A DNA stretch of 8,447 nucleotides from DAISIL01 sp036822015. Its GTDB lineage: Bacteria > Bacteroidota > Bacteroidia > Cytophagales > Bernardetiaceae. The stretch spans positions 1 to 8,447 of the forward strand of contig DAISIL010000090.1 of the NCBI GenBank assembly GCA_036822015.1. Reading direction: 5' to 3'. The first letter of the stretch is position 1, and every line of letters begins with the position of its first letter. Below the pieces are notes generated by a model, which saw nothing but the letters and a program-made list of their open reading frames with translations, had not been told where the DNA came from and made no database searches. The position numbers and the translations under genes were made by a program. Below, one piece after another: positions 1 to 8,100 of the stretch.

Positions 1-209
1 ATGAAGTTTTGGGCAAAAAACACCCGCTCTACCGCCGGAAAGGCATCAAAAATCGCCTCTGCAATCGGGATACCAGTTGCTTCGGCACGCGAGGGAACAT
101 CCATGACACGTCCCTCCGTCAGGAGCATCGTATTGAAGACAAACTTGAGGGCGGCCGGGTTGGGGTTGGCCTCCATATAGATATGTACGGGTGAAGCGGT
201 TGTTTCCAT
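1..209 (-). CDS. NifU/Nfu-family iron-sulfur cluster scaffold protein, N-terminal part (3' end beyond the window)
   Basis: Only the first 69 codons are visible; the gene runs off the left edge. The translation starts METTASPVHIYMEANPNPAA and continues with LKFVFN, then PIAEAIFDAFPAVERVFF and AQNF. This is the Nfu N-terminal domain pattern: a strand followed by E-x-N/T-P-N-P-x-x-L/M-K-F, then a segment around 'plaeklF..p.V..Vf...nF'. In the family this domain precedes a C-terminal NifU domain with a CxxC pair that carries and delivers Fe-S clusters to apo-proteins in the cytosol; that CxxC would lie outside this window. I chose the ATG at 207-209 because the first beta strand (VHIY) needs the residues before the internal Met12, and because it lies 7 bases after the ATPase stop, which suggests co-transcription and coupling. 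No Shine-Dalgarno is visible, as usual in Bacteroidota. The family call is fairly firm; the exact paralogue cannot be decided from this fragment. Confidence 0.85.
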   Translation of the reverse strand, partial: METTASPVHIYMEANPNPAALKFVFNTMLLTEGRVMDVPSRAEATGIPIAEAIFDAFPAVERVFFAQNF

Positions 210-216
210 GAGTGAA

Positions 217-1368
217 TTAAGATTTGCGGTGAAAACCGAGGTGCTTGCTTTCTGCAAAGTCTGTCAGGTCTTCGTTGAGCGATTGGTTGAAAATTTCGGC
301 AAGTGTTACTGGTTTATCAAACTGTTTGTCGAGTTTGTTTCGGGTTGCAATTTGGTTCGCCTGGTCAGCCGAGATGCGGTCAAAGCGATGGATACCCAAC
401 AAACGCCCCTCACGCAGGAGGGCTTTGTCCAGGTTGCGGATGTCGGTATTGAAGGTACAGATGATCTTCAAGTTCAAGACATCGGAGAGCAAGCCATCGG
501 AGACATTGAGTAGGTTGGCGATAGAGGCTTTGTCTGCTTCAAAACGGTCGCGGTCTTGTACCGAGTCCTCGGATTCCTCAATAATCAGAACGGCATCCTG
601 GTAGTCGGAGAGGAAGGTAATCAAGTCCGGGTTGGTGATGTCGCGCAGGAGACTGATCGGATAGAAGATGTACGTAAGTTCCTGGCGCGTACAGTGGATC
701 AAGTAGCGGATATAGTTCGTTTTGCCGCTCCCCGTTACGCCATGAAAAATAAACAAGCCCGCCCGATTTTCGGCGTTCAGTGCCTCAACAAAATACCGGT
801 GTTTGGTCTCTAACTTATCGCCGTAGTAGAGGGGCAGGTCAGGGATATTGGGTTCGGTGATCTTGTGGGGGCGCATCGAAAGCGATCCTCGGTGCGAACC
901 CACCACGTGGATGTAACGATCTTCTTGCTCTTCGATTTTTTGTTGGCAGTCTTTGGCCAGTTCGGCCACCTCCATCAGTCGCCCGTGTCCGATTTCCTCT
1001 ACGGCGATCAGGGAGGAGAGCCTAAAGGTGATGTTTTCCAGGTCTTTGATATTTTCCTGCTCAATATTGATGATGATGCGCTCCTGATCCAGAAACAGAT
1101 ACCAATCAATGCCGTGCTGCATTTTCTTGGCATTGACGGAATTAACCTTTTTGTACATCTGGGGAGCAAAGCCATTTTTTTCTAGGGCTTGCAGAAATCG
1201 GTTCAGATGGGTTTGATGGTTTTTCGGAAAAAACTCATACAGGTTTAGCTCAATGATGCGCTGCCCAAACTTACTCAACAGATAATACTCGTCGTTGAAG
1301 TAGCGGCCATCAAAGGAATTGTACAGCCCCAAGGGAGGGACTTTTTCAATGATTTTTTGGTAGTTCAT
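217..1368 (-). CDS. AAA-family ATPase with an unrecognised N-terminal region
   Basis: A 383-residue, probably cytosolic protein with no signal peptide or membrane segment. The C-terminal half is an AAA-type ATPase core. Walker A is GVTGSGKT (residues 210-217). A Walker B-like strand is AVLIIEES (259-266), with Glu264-Glu265 where related proteins often have Glu-Asp. NLLNVSDGLL follows (285-294), then sensor-1 in KIICTFNTD (Asn307) and LLREGRL (317-323), which supplies the likely arginine finger and the typical 'ALLRxGR' signature. A short helical C-terminal tail (about 332-383) follows. Residues 1-180, rich in aromatic and charged residues, match no domain I can name and may bind a partner or substrate. 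The ATP-hydrolysing, remodelling type of activity is known for the family; the substrate is unknown. The gene sits 24 bases after the M14 peptidase and 7 bases before the nfu-like gene, so it is probably co-transcribed with both. A chaperone-like role for a neighbour is only a guess. Confidence 0.85.
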   Translation of the reverse strand: MNYQKIIEKVPPLGLYNSFDGRYFNDEYYLLSKFGQRIIELNLYEFFPKNHQTHLNRFLQALEKNGFAPQMYKKVNSVNAKKMQHGIDWYLFLDQERIIINIEQENIKDLENITFRLSSLIAVEEIGHGRLMEVAELAKDCQQKIEEQEDRYIHVVGSHRGSLSMRPHKITEPNIPDLPLYYGDKLETKHRYFVEALNAENRAGLFIFHGVTGSGKTNYIRYLIHCTRQELTYIFYPISLLRDITNPDLITFLSDYQDAVLIIEESEDSVQDRDRFEADKASIANLLNVSDGLLSDVLNLKIICTFNTDIRNLDKALLREGRLLGIHRFDRISADQANQIATRNKLDKQFDKPVTLAEIFNQSLNEDLTDFAESKHLGFHRKS

Positions 1369-1392
1369 ATACGTAGAAAACAGCTTGTTTTT

Positions 1393-3843
1393 TTAAAAAA
1401 AAATAGCATTAGCCAGGAGTAGTTTGCCATGATCCCAAAATCCTCTAAATGCCGGTGAGTCAGCAAAGTAAATCAATTTTCCAGCTTTGATTTGTCCCAC
1501 CGAAAGTGCTGTTGCCCCGGGGAGAGCTGCCCGTAACTGCTGCCCCATAAAGCCACTTTGTACGGAGGCGTAGCTACCCACGTTCCAGTGGTTCGTCTCG
1601 GGCAAAAACCGCTGGTAGAGCAACGACTCGTGTTTGAGCGAGAAGTACCGCGACCCGTAGCCAAAGGATAAAGGATGCGTAGGGTCTAAGTGTATGGCTA
1701 CGATACTGCCGGCAGTACGCGCACTCAACTTTGAACGTTTTGTTTGCGCAAAAGTTGCCGCCGAACGGGACAAGTCCAGACGGACAAGGTCTAGCCCAGG
1801 CAACCGCTCAAAAGTTCCCAAACTTTTGCCAAAGGTAATGATTTTGCTGTTGGGATGCGAAAAGTAGTCGTACAGCGACGAAGCAACATCTGCATAGTCC
1901 CCCGAAGGCAACAGGAGTACATCGTAAGCGGAGAGGCTGATGTCTTTGATGTTGTCTTTGAAGAGCAGCGATACGGGAAGGGACAGTTCTTGCTCCAACA
2001 AATACCACAACTCCCCGATCCTCGGAATCTCTATGCCTTCGCCGACAAGGATACCCACCCGTGGCAGGCGTAGGGGTTTGTACGTCTGGTCGCCCAGGTC
2101 GTTGCCCGAAGCGTTGATGGCCGTTGCGATGGGGGTATGTCCGTAAGATTCCGCCAGGTGTGGTGCAATAAATGAGGCAAACTGCGCCTGCCTTGCCGTA
2201 CTTTGCTCCCCCTTAAAGACCACCAGCGTACCGGACTCCCAGGCTTGTCCCTGATGCACAAACGGACGGTGTGCCATGCGTACCTGCCAGCCGTCTTTGA
2301 GCAAAGCCACCAAAGTACGGGCATCTTCGAGGGTGCGCCAGGGCAGCAGGTACGCATAAGGATCGGGAAGCCGCTTTGGGCTAGGTATCGCTACGGTATC
2401 GGGGCTTACGGATAGGGCAGCCGTAGTAGCGTATGCTTTCAAGCCTAGGGCATAAGGCAAAGCCCAGGCGGTTAGGTCGTAGGTCAGGGAGTCGTTGAGG
2501 GTAGGCTCGGGTTCAAACAAAACACTGACGAGCCGCCCCTGGGGCTGATCGCAGGTGATGAGCCAATCGCCTGCTTGAAGGTCAAAGGTTTCTTGTGAAG
2601 CATTTTGGTAGGCAAAGCCGCGTATGCTTTTTTGGGGTACCCGGGGATGCCCAAACAAGATGCCCTCCCGTTGGAGCAAGGCCTGAAAACGGAGGAGCTT
2701 TCCCGTGGGGTTCTCTCCCGAGACAACAAAACTTCGGTACTTGCCCGGTAGCTGTGGGGGCTGCTTGAAGTAGCGTTGGAGTTGGGTTTGGAGAGATGAC
2801 CGATGCCTATGAGCCGCTTCAAGTGTGGAGACGGCCGTCGTGTGGTGGTGGAGTAGGCGATCGGAGAGGGTGAGTAGGCTGCCGTTGTCGAGTTGTAGGG
2901 CTATGCCGGCTTTTCGTCCGCCGCCCTGCTCGTAGGTCATCCCGATGGCTCCTTTGAGTGTCGTCCAGCTATCGCCATAGCTCGGATAAAAAAGATCAAA
3001 TACCTGACGGGTGTAGTATCGCCAGCCCCTTTGGTCGAAGTAGCGGATGTGATTTTTGCTTACGCTATCTTGAAACGCCAACTGCCATGCCGTAACGGCC
3101 GCGTGAATGGGCTCGGCCGAAGGTGGAAAAAAATAAGACGACTGATGATCCATCTCATGGAAATCCACGGCCACATGGGGCATCCATTGCTGGTATAGGG
3201 CAGCACGGGCCCGGCTCTCGGGCTGCACTTGCCACAGCCAATCTCGGTTAAGATCAAAGAGATAATGGTTGAATCGCCCGGGCTGGAAAGCCGGACGGTG
3301 TTCGGCCGACTGGATGTCGGTGTTTAGGAGTGCGCTCTGCCACTGCGTAAAATGTTGCACATAACGCGCCCGACCGTCGGGGTTGAGGCAAGGCAACAAA
3401 ACGACGATCGTTTCCCGGAGCCACCGCTCGGCAGCAGTGTCCGTGGTCAGATGATGTAAGGTCATCAGGGCCGCTTCGGATGCCGAGGCCTCGTCGCCGT
3501 GGATGTTATAGCCCAGCCAAAGGATAAGCGGTGGATTTTCTTGTGTCTGGTTTGCTAAGCCTAAGCTGGATAGATGCGCCTGACGAAGCTGGTCTAGTCG
3601 GGCGAGGTTTTCGGGGCTGGACACAAAGACCCCCGCCAGAGGCCGCCCCTCTACGCTTTGTCCGTACCGAAAAGATTTTACCTTCGGGCTGGCTGCATCG
3701 AGGGCATCGCAGTAAGCTACGATACGATCATGAAACGTAAACCGGCTTCCCAGGGGATACCCCAAAAAACCCTCCGGTGTCGGGACTTGCCCATAAAGTT
3801 TTGGAAAAAAAAAGCAACACAGGATCAATAAGCGGTAGTGCAT
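1393..3843 (-). CDS. Secreted M14-family zinc carboxypeptidase
   Basis: An 816-residue exported metallopeptidase. The N-terminus (MHYRLLILCCFFFPKLYGQ) is a signal peptide with a hydrophobic core, probably cleaved near Gly18-Gln19. The catalytic domain spans about 30-345. The zinc-binding HxxE is in NIHGDEAS (His115, Glu118) and the third ligand is likely His229 in VDFHEMDH. Substrate-carboxylate residues fit Asn199-Arg200 in DLNRDW. The catalytic Glu fits Glu305 in MTYEQGGG. The motif PCLNPDGR (151-158) is also typical of M14. The domain removes C-terminal residues from peptides, here in the periplasm or outside the cell. Residues about 595-680 (RVGILVGEG..., DVLLLPSGDY) look like a class I glutamine-amidotransferase-type fold without an obvious catalytic Cys. 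The end (IYFADSPAFRGFW...NAIFF) is typical of long Bacteroidota M14 proteins, so the gene looks full length. There is no T9SS sorting domain. It starts 15 bases after murG. Whether it acts on peptidoglycan or on food peptides cannot be told. Confidence 0.92.
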   Translation of the reverse strand: MHYRLLILCCFFFPKLYGQVPTPEGFLGYPLGSRFTFHDRIVAYCDALDAASPKVKSFRYGQSVEGRPLAGVFVSSPENLARLDQLRQAHLSSLGLANQTQENPPLILWLGYNIHGDEASASEAALMTLHHLTTDTAAERWLRETIVVLLPCLNPDGRARYVQHFTQWQSALLNTDIQSAEHRPAFQPGRFNHYLFDLNRDWLWQVQPESRARAALYQQWMPHVAVDFHEMDHQSSYFFPPSAEPIHAAVTAWQLAFQDSVSKNHIRYFDQRGWRYYTRQVFDLFYPSYGDSWTTLKGAIGMTYEQGGGRKAGIALQLDNGSLLTLSDRLLHHHTTAVSTLEAAHRHRSSLQTQLQRYFKQPPQLPGKYRSFVVSGENPTGKLLRFQALLQREGILFGHPRVPQKSIRGFAYQNASQETFDLQAGDWLITCDQPQGRLVSVLFEPEPTLNDSLTYDLTAWALPYALGLKAYATTAALSVSPDTVAIPSPKRLPDPYAYLLPWRTLEDARTLVALLKDGWQVRMAHRPFVHQGQAWESGTLVVFKGEQSTARQAQFASFIAPHLAESYGHTPIATAINASGNDLGDQTYKPLRLPRVGILVGEGIEIPRIGELWYLLEQELSLPVSLLFKDNIKDISLSAYDVLLLPSGDYADVASSLYDYFSHPNSKIITFGKSLGTFERLPGLDLVRLDLSRSAATFAQTKRSKLSARTAGSIVAIHLDPTHPLSFGYGSRYFSLKHESLLYQRFLPETNHWNVGSYASVQSGFMGQQLRAALPGATALSVGQIKAGKLIYFADSPAFRGFWDHGKLLLANAIFF

Positions 3844-3858
3844 ACGGGGGCTGATAGG

Positions 3859-4983
3859 CTAAGCAAATTCAGGGGCTGGCTTTTTTTTTGTTGCCAGATG
3901 TTCGAGCAGATCAGCAATATCTGTTCGTGCATTCGGGTAGGCAAATTTCAGAATGTTTTGTCGAAACTTTTCCTGCTTTTCTGTGTCCTGGGCCAGGGCA
4001 AGGATATGACGGGTGAGCGATTCGGCTGCTTCTTCATCGCGGATCATCAAGGCTGCCTCGGCTTGGGCTAGTCCGGTGGCGTTTTTGGTTTGGTGGTCGT
4101 CCGTCACATGGGGAGAGGGAATAAGGATTGCCGGCAGCCCCAGCAGGCTGATTTCGGAGACCGTCAAGGCGCCCGCCCGACAGACGACCATATCGGCGCA
4201 GGCATACGCTTTGTCCATTTCTTCAATGAACGCCTGCACATACAGCCCCGGGTCCTGGATGCCCATGATGCGTGAGTTTACCCATTTTTGGTAGTAGCTG
4301 CCCGTCTGCCAGATCACTTGATAGCCTGCCTCCAATATCCGCTCGATACCCAGGGCTAGGGCGCGATTGATGGTGCGGGCACCACCGCTGCCGCCCATGA
4401 CCAGGATCGTTTTCTTGTTGGGATCGAAGCCAAAATGTTCATAAGCCGCTACTTGATCCGTACTTTGAAGTTTTAAATTTTTGCGCAAGGGGTTACCCGT
4501 AAGCTGTATTTTTTCTTTTGGGAAGTGGTTTTCCATGTGGGGATAGGCTACGCAGATGTGCTTGGCACTACTGGCGAGCCATCGGTTGGTCAGTCCGGCG
4601 TAGTTGTTTTGTTCCTGCAACACCAACGGAATATTTTTGCGGGCGGCCACCCAGCCAATGGCTGCACTGGCATAGCCTCCCGTCCCCAACACGACATCTG
4701 GGCGAAAGGTGTTGATGATCTGTCGAGATTTCCAGAGGCTTTCGGCGAGCAGAAAAGGAAGTTTAAAGTTGTTCATCGCCAGGCGACGCTCTAACCCACG
4801 AATCGGTAAGCCGATGATTTTGAAGCCTGCTTTGGGTACGCGCTCCATCTCCATTTTGCCTTGTGCGCCCACGAAGAGAATTTTATTGCGCGGGTCGCGT
4901 TGCTGAAGTTCTTCGGCAATAGCAATACCTGGGTAGATATGTCCACCTGTGCCACCTCCACTGATGATAATGCGAATGGGCAT
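3859..4983 (-). CDS. murG: UDP-N-acetylglucosamine--N-acetylmuramyl-(pentapeptide) pyrophosphoryl-undecaprenol N-acetylglucosamine transferase (MurG)
   Basis: A 374-residue GT28 glycosyltransferase of normal length. It transfers GlcNAc from UDP-GlcNAc to lipid I to give lipid II, the last cytosolic step of peptidoglycan precursor synthesis, on the inner face of the inner membrane. Three glycine-rich loops are present: GGGTGGH (9-15, with the conserved His15), GTGGYASA (100-107) and GGSGGAR (197-203). LTGNPLRK (161-168) carries the conserved Asn-Pro...Arg. The donor-binding signature RAGALTVSEISLLGLPA (269-285) with Glu277 is followed by DDHQTKNA (295-302), matching the family D-x-x-Q-x-x-N-A element. 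The ATG at 4981-4983 puts the first glycine loop at the usual distance. The gene follows a 140-base gap with a likely terminator, so it is probably first in its operon. No ftsW, murC, murD or ftsQ is adjacent, unlike the usual dcw arrangement. The tail has a Lys-rich stretch encoded by an A9 tract (3881-3889). Confidence 0.97.
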   Translation of the reverse strand: MPIRIIISGGGTGGHIYPGIAIAEELQQRDPRNKILFVGAQGKMEMERVPKAGFKIIGLPIRGLERRLAMNNFKLPFLLAESLWKSRQIINTFRPDVVLGTGGYASAAIGWVAARKNIPLVLQEQNNYAGLTNRWLASSAKHICVAYPHMENHFPKEKIQLTGNPLRKNLKLQSTDQVAAYEHFGFDPNKKTILVMGGSGGARTINRALALGIERILEAGYQVIWQTGSYYQKWVNSRIMGIQDPGLYVQAFIEEMDKAYACADMVVCRAGALTVSEISLLGLPAILIPSPHVTDDHQTKNATGLAQAEAALMIRDEEAAESLTRHILALAQDTEKQEKFRQNILKFAYPNARTDIADLLEHLATKKKPAPEFA

Positions 4984-5013
4984 AAAATTGGGGTTAAGAA
5001 GAGAAGAGAGGAG

Positions 5014-5042
5014 ATAAGATAGTTTGAGTCATAAGACACAAA
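5014..5042 (-). promoter_or_regulatory. Candidate Bacteroidota-type promoter for murG and the genes after it
   Basis: On the minus strand TTTG (5039-5042) is followed after 17 bases by TATCTTAT (5014-5021). The Bacteroidota sigma factor prefers a TTG-type -33 element and TAnnTTTG at -7; the -7 here departs at its last two bases, so the match is weak. The position is sensible: just after the terminator's T tract, with about 30 bases left for a leader. A second weak match overlaps the terminator stem (TTTG at 5073-5076, TAAATCTG at 5048-5055, 17 apart). Neither is proven. Confidence 0.22.
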
Positions 5043-5080
5043 AAAAACAGATTTAAATCGTTCGGACAAACGCAAATCCG
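5040..5080 (-). terminator. Probable intrinsic terminator after the LRR-Ig gene
   Basis: Read on the minus strand, CGGATTT pairs with AAATCTG (7 pairs, one G-U). The enclosed bases can form an inner stem, CGTTT with GAACG (last pair U-G), around the loop GTCC. Eight T residues (5040-5047 on the plus strand as A) follow directly. It lies 44 bases after the LRR-Ig stop codon and 57 bases before the murG start, so it would separate the two transcription units. The stem is AU-rich and has an asymmetric internal bulge (G opposite ATTT), so its strength is uncertain. Confidence 0.55.
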
Positions 5081-5123
5081 TTAATGAAGTGAAATTAAAG
5101 AAAAATTACCAGATTTCTTACGT

Positions 5124-8100
5124 TTAGCGGAAAAACAACACTTTTTGTCGCCACTGATGGTTTGCTGTCCTGATTGTCAAGATGTACCAACCGCCTACCA
5201 AATCAGCGGGCAGGCACACCGTTTGTCCCTCTATATGCAAGGGGATATGCCGCCCGAGTGCATCATAGAAAGCCAAGTCAAGTACTTTCCCCGACGATAG
5301 CGGTACTTCTACCCGAAAACAGCCATCGGTAACCGGATTGGGATATACCCGCAGCGGGTCTTCTTCGGGAGGAAGCGACGTAACCACAGGACGGACATCA
5401 AGGAAGATAGGTTGCTGCACCAGCGAAAGTTCGGGCAAGAGCCGATGTATTTGGATGGCGTTGTATCGCCCAATATCTTCTGCAAAAGCACGTCGGATGC
5501 TCAGGGCGGACTTGTCCGCACCCGTGATGCGCTGATCGTCTTTGTGCCAGGCAAAGCTCGTTGTCTCGGGCAGGATAGGATCGGTATTCAGTAGCACGCC
5601 CTCCCCTTCGGTGGCCACCACGATCTGGACGCTACCCAGGCTATCCTGGGGAGCATACCGAAAATCACTTGCCGCGCCCACATTGGGTAGCAAATCCTTG
5701 AAAACAAGGGCGTTGTTTTGTACATCTAGCCGCTCGAGGGCCGGAAAGCCCGTCAAGGCAGGCAGGCTAGTGAGTTGGCAGCCATCCAGGTACAGTTCCC
5801 GCAAGACGGACAAGCGGCGGAGGGCTTCGGCGGGAATGCCCGTGATCTGGCTGTTGGAGAGCTGCAAAACCTCTAGGGCTTCGAGGTCTTGAATCTCCAC
5901 CGGAATCGCCCCGCGCAGGCGGTTGTTGGCCAGGCGTAGCTCACGCACGCGCCCACCTTCGTTGAGCCGAACGCCAAACCAACGGGAGAAATCATCGGTC
6001 TGCTCCCAAAACGTGTTGGCACTCCAGTTGGGGCCATCCAGGGCGGCATAAATGGCCCGTAGGGCGTTGCGCTCTTTGGTGATGTCTTCATCGGAGACCA
6101 CAAAGACAACAAAATCTCCTGTCTCTAAGGTCAGATCGGGTAAGTCGGGGTTGGTGATGAAGCAGCGGTACACGCCCTCATCGCTTTTTTGGAGGCGACG
6201 CAAGAAGAGTTCACCCTCGGTTTCGGGGCGGGTCTGGCCGTTTTGTTGCCAGCGGTATTGGTTCTGTTCGCTGGTTAGCAGGGCATTCAATCCGATACCA
6301 TCGCCGGGCTGGCGGGCAAAAACCCGTCGCTCGGTGGTGCGAGCCTGGGGGGCATAGCTAAACTGGGCAATGAAGCGATTGGGGAGTAGATGCACAAAGA
6401 CCAAGCGGTTGTTATCCACGATCAGCGTATCGAGTTGGGCGAAGGTGGGCAGGCTGCCAAAGTTGTTTTGGCGGACGTTGAGGTAGCGCAGCTGGGGTAG
6501 CTCGGAAAGGGCATCCAGGCTAGCCGTCGCCAAGAAGTCGTTGTCTGAAAGGTTCAGGTGTTGGAGGGCGGGTAGGTCGATGAGGTTTTGCAAATCCGAA
6601 AAGCGATTGCCGCTCAAATCGAGGAATTGTAGCTTAGGCATAAACCGAAACACACTCGGAATGGGGCCGCGCAAGCCCGCCTGCTCGTCGTTTGGGCTTT
6701 GAGGATCGCGGGTTTGGGACAGGCGTATGCTACGAACTTCTCTCCACTGGTTGAGGGTGTTGGGCAAGAACTGCCGTAGGATGTTTTGGCTCAAATCAAG
6801 GCTTTGGAGGTTTGTCCAGTTGCCAATTTCGGGAGGCAGCACGCCATCCAATCCGTTGTTGGGGAGATGCAGGCGCACGACACGTCCGGCTTCTGTGCCT
6901 ACGCCCCACCATTGCGATAGCGGACGATCAGAGAGCCAGTGCGTGCGGTTTGTCCAGTTATCCCCCGACATGGCCGCATAAAAAGCCACCAAAGCCAGGG
7001 AGTCCTGCCGGATTTCTTCGGGCGTATTCACGATAAGCTCCAGCGGCTCCTGGGTCAAGACCAGATCGGGGATAAGCGCGTAGCGTATCTGACAACTGTA
7101 CACCCCTTCGTCGGCTGCTGTGGCCGGATTACGCACAAGGCTTGGGGTGGTGTCGTTGGGCAGGGGGTCGCCATTGCGGAGCCAGCGATACTGGTAAGCG
7201 GTGTTTTGGAGGACGGCATCGAGGCGGGTATTTTCCCCTTCACGGATGACGATTTGGGCGGCTGTACCGATGCTTTTTTGGGGGGAGTAGTTGTAGCGTT
7301 CCCAATTCGGGGATAGGTTGCGCTCCACCTGTACGAAGTCCAGGCGATTGCGGCTCAAGAAGAGCGAGCGCAGGCTGGGGTGCGTCGTCAGGTCAGCGAT
7401 TTCTTGAATCTCGTTATCGGTCAGGACAACGACCTCCAGGGCGGGCAAGGTAGAAGAGAGCAGCCACGGCACGGCCGCGATTTGGTTTTGGGAGGCATCC
7501 AGGGTACGCAACTGCCCGAGGTTGCCGAGGGTAGGTGGTATTTGGGTGAGGCGGTTGCGGTTGATGGACAGGCTTTGGAGGGCTTGCAAGCTGCCGATGC
7601 TCAGGGGCAGAGCCGCGATTTGGTTGTTGGTGAGTTGGAGGTCTTGGAGGGCGGTCAGGTTGCCGAAGGAGGCGGGGATGCTGCCCTTGAGCTGGTTGTT
7701 GTTGAGGTTGATGCGGGTTACGCGGCGATCCGTGATGGTGATGCCCTGCCAGGATTCGAGGGGTAACTCGCTGATCCAGTTGGTGTTGTTGATCCAGTTG
7801 GGGCCATTGGTGGCTGCGTAGAAGTCGAGCAGGGCCAGGGAGTCGGACTGGCGTTCGGCACTGTTATCAATCCGGAGCCGGATGGACGCTTGCTGCAAGA
7901 CCAGGACAGGTACCTGGGGGTGAGTCTGTTGGCATACATAAAAACCCTCGTCGCTGACGGACAGATTACGGAGGTCTAGCGTGGGCTGGGTAGCTCCTGC
8001 GATGGGACTGCCGTCTTTGAGCCACTGGTAGCGGGTTTGGTCTTCTTGCAGGGAGCAATTCAGGCTTGCGTTTCCCCCCACTACACGAACGACAACCTGG

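Larger units (their letters stand above)
4984..5123. other. Intergenic region between the LRR-Ig gene and murG
   Basis: This is the only non-coding stretch over 30 bases. Unlike its neighbours it is AT-rich. It holds the probable terminator, the candidate promoter, and an almost pure purine tract on the plus strand (4995-5014, GA-rich; CT-rich in the murG leader). No small gene with a convincing start or conserved-looking protein is seen in it. Confidence 0.7.

Noticed and set aside
9..513. Plus-strand open frames at the left end
   Set aside because: They lie opposite the Nfu-like and ATPase genes, which have clear motifs.
3876..3897. CTGGC...GCCAG inverted repeat around the nine-T tract at the murG end
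   Set aside because: Only five pairs with a 12-base loop, inside coding sequence, and with no T tract after the stem on the transcribed strand, so unlikely to be a terminator.
5050..5059. Ten-base palindrome GATTTAAATC as an operator
   Set aside because: It is AT-rich, occurs once, and is better explained as part of the terminator stem.
4791..5075. A 94-codon minus-strand open frame overlapping the murG start
   Set aside because: It overlaps murG in another frame and spans the terminator and AT-rich gap. No family resemblance, and murG has the right start at 4983.
5542..5892. A 116-codon open frame on the plus strand
   Set aside because: Opposite module D; its Ser/Arg-rich composition is typical of an antisense shadow.
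6939..7316. A 125-codon open frame on the plus strand
   Set aside because: Opposite the LRR-Ig gene, with no recognisable family and no upstream signals; the coding strand is clear from domain matches.
7500..7700. G/T-rich low-complexity DNA as a possible non-coding repeat array
   Set aside because: It is fully explained by Leu/Asn-rich LRR codons read on the minus strand; the repeat unit is at protein level.
7380..7766. A 128-codon open frame on the plus strand
   Set aside because: It lies wholly opposite the LRRs of module B. Its low-complexity Gly/Glu/Val-rich translation reflects repeat codon bias, with no domain match.
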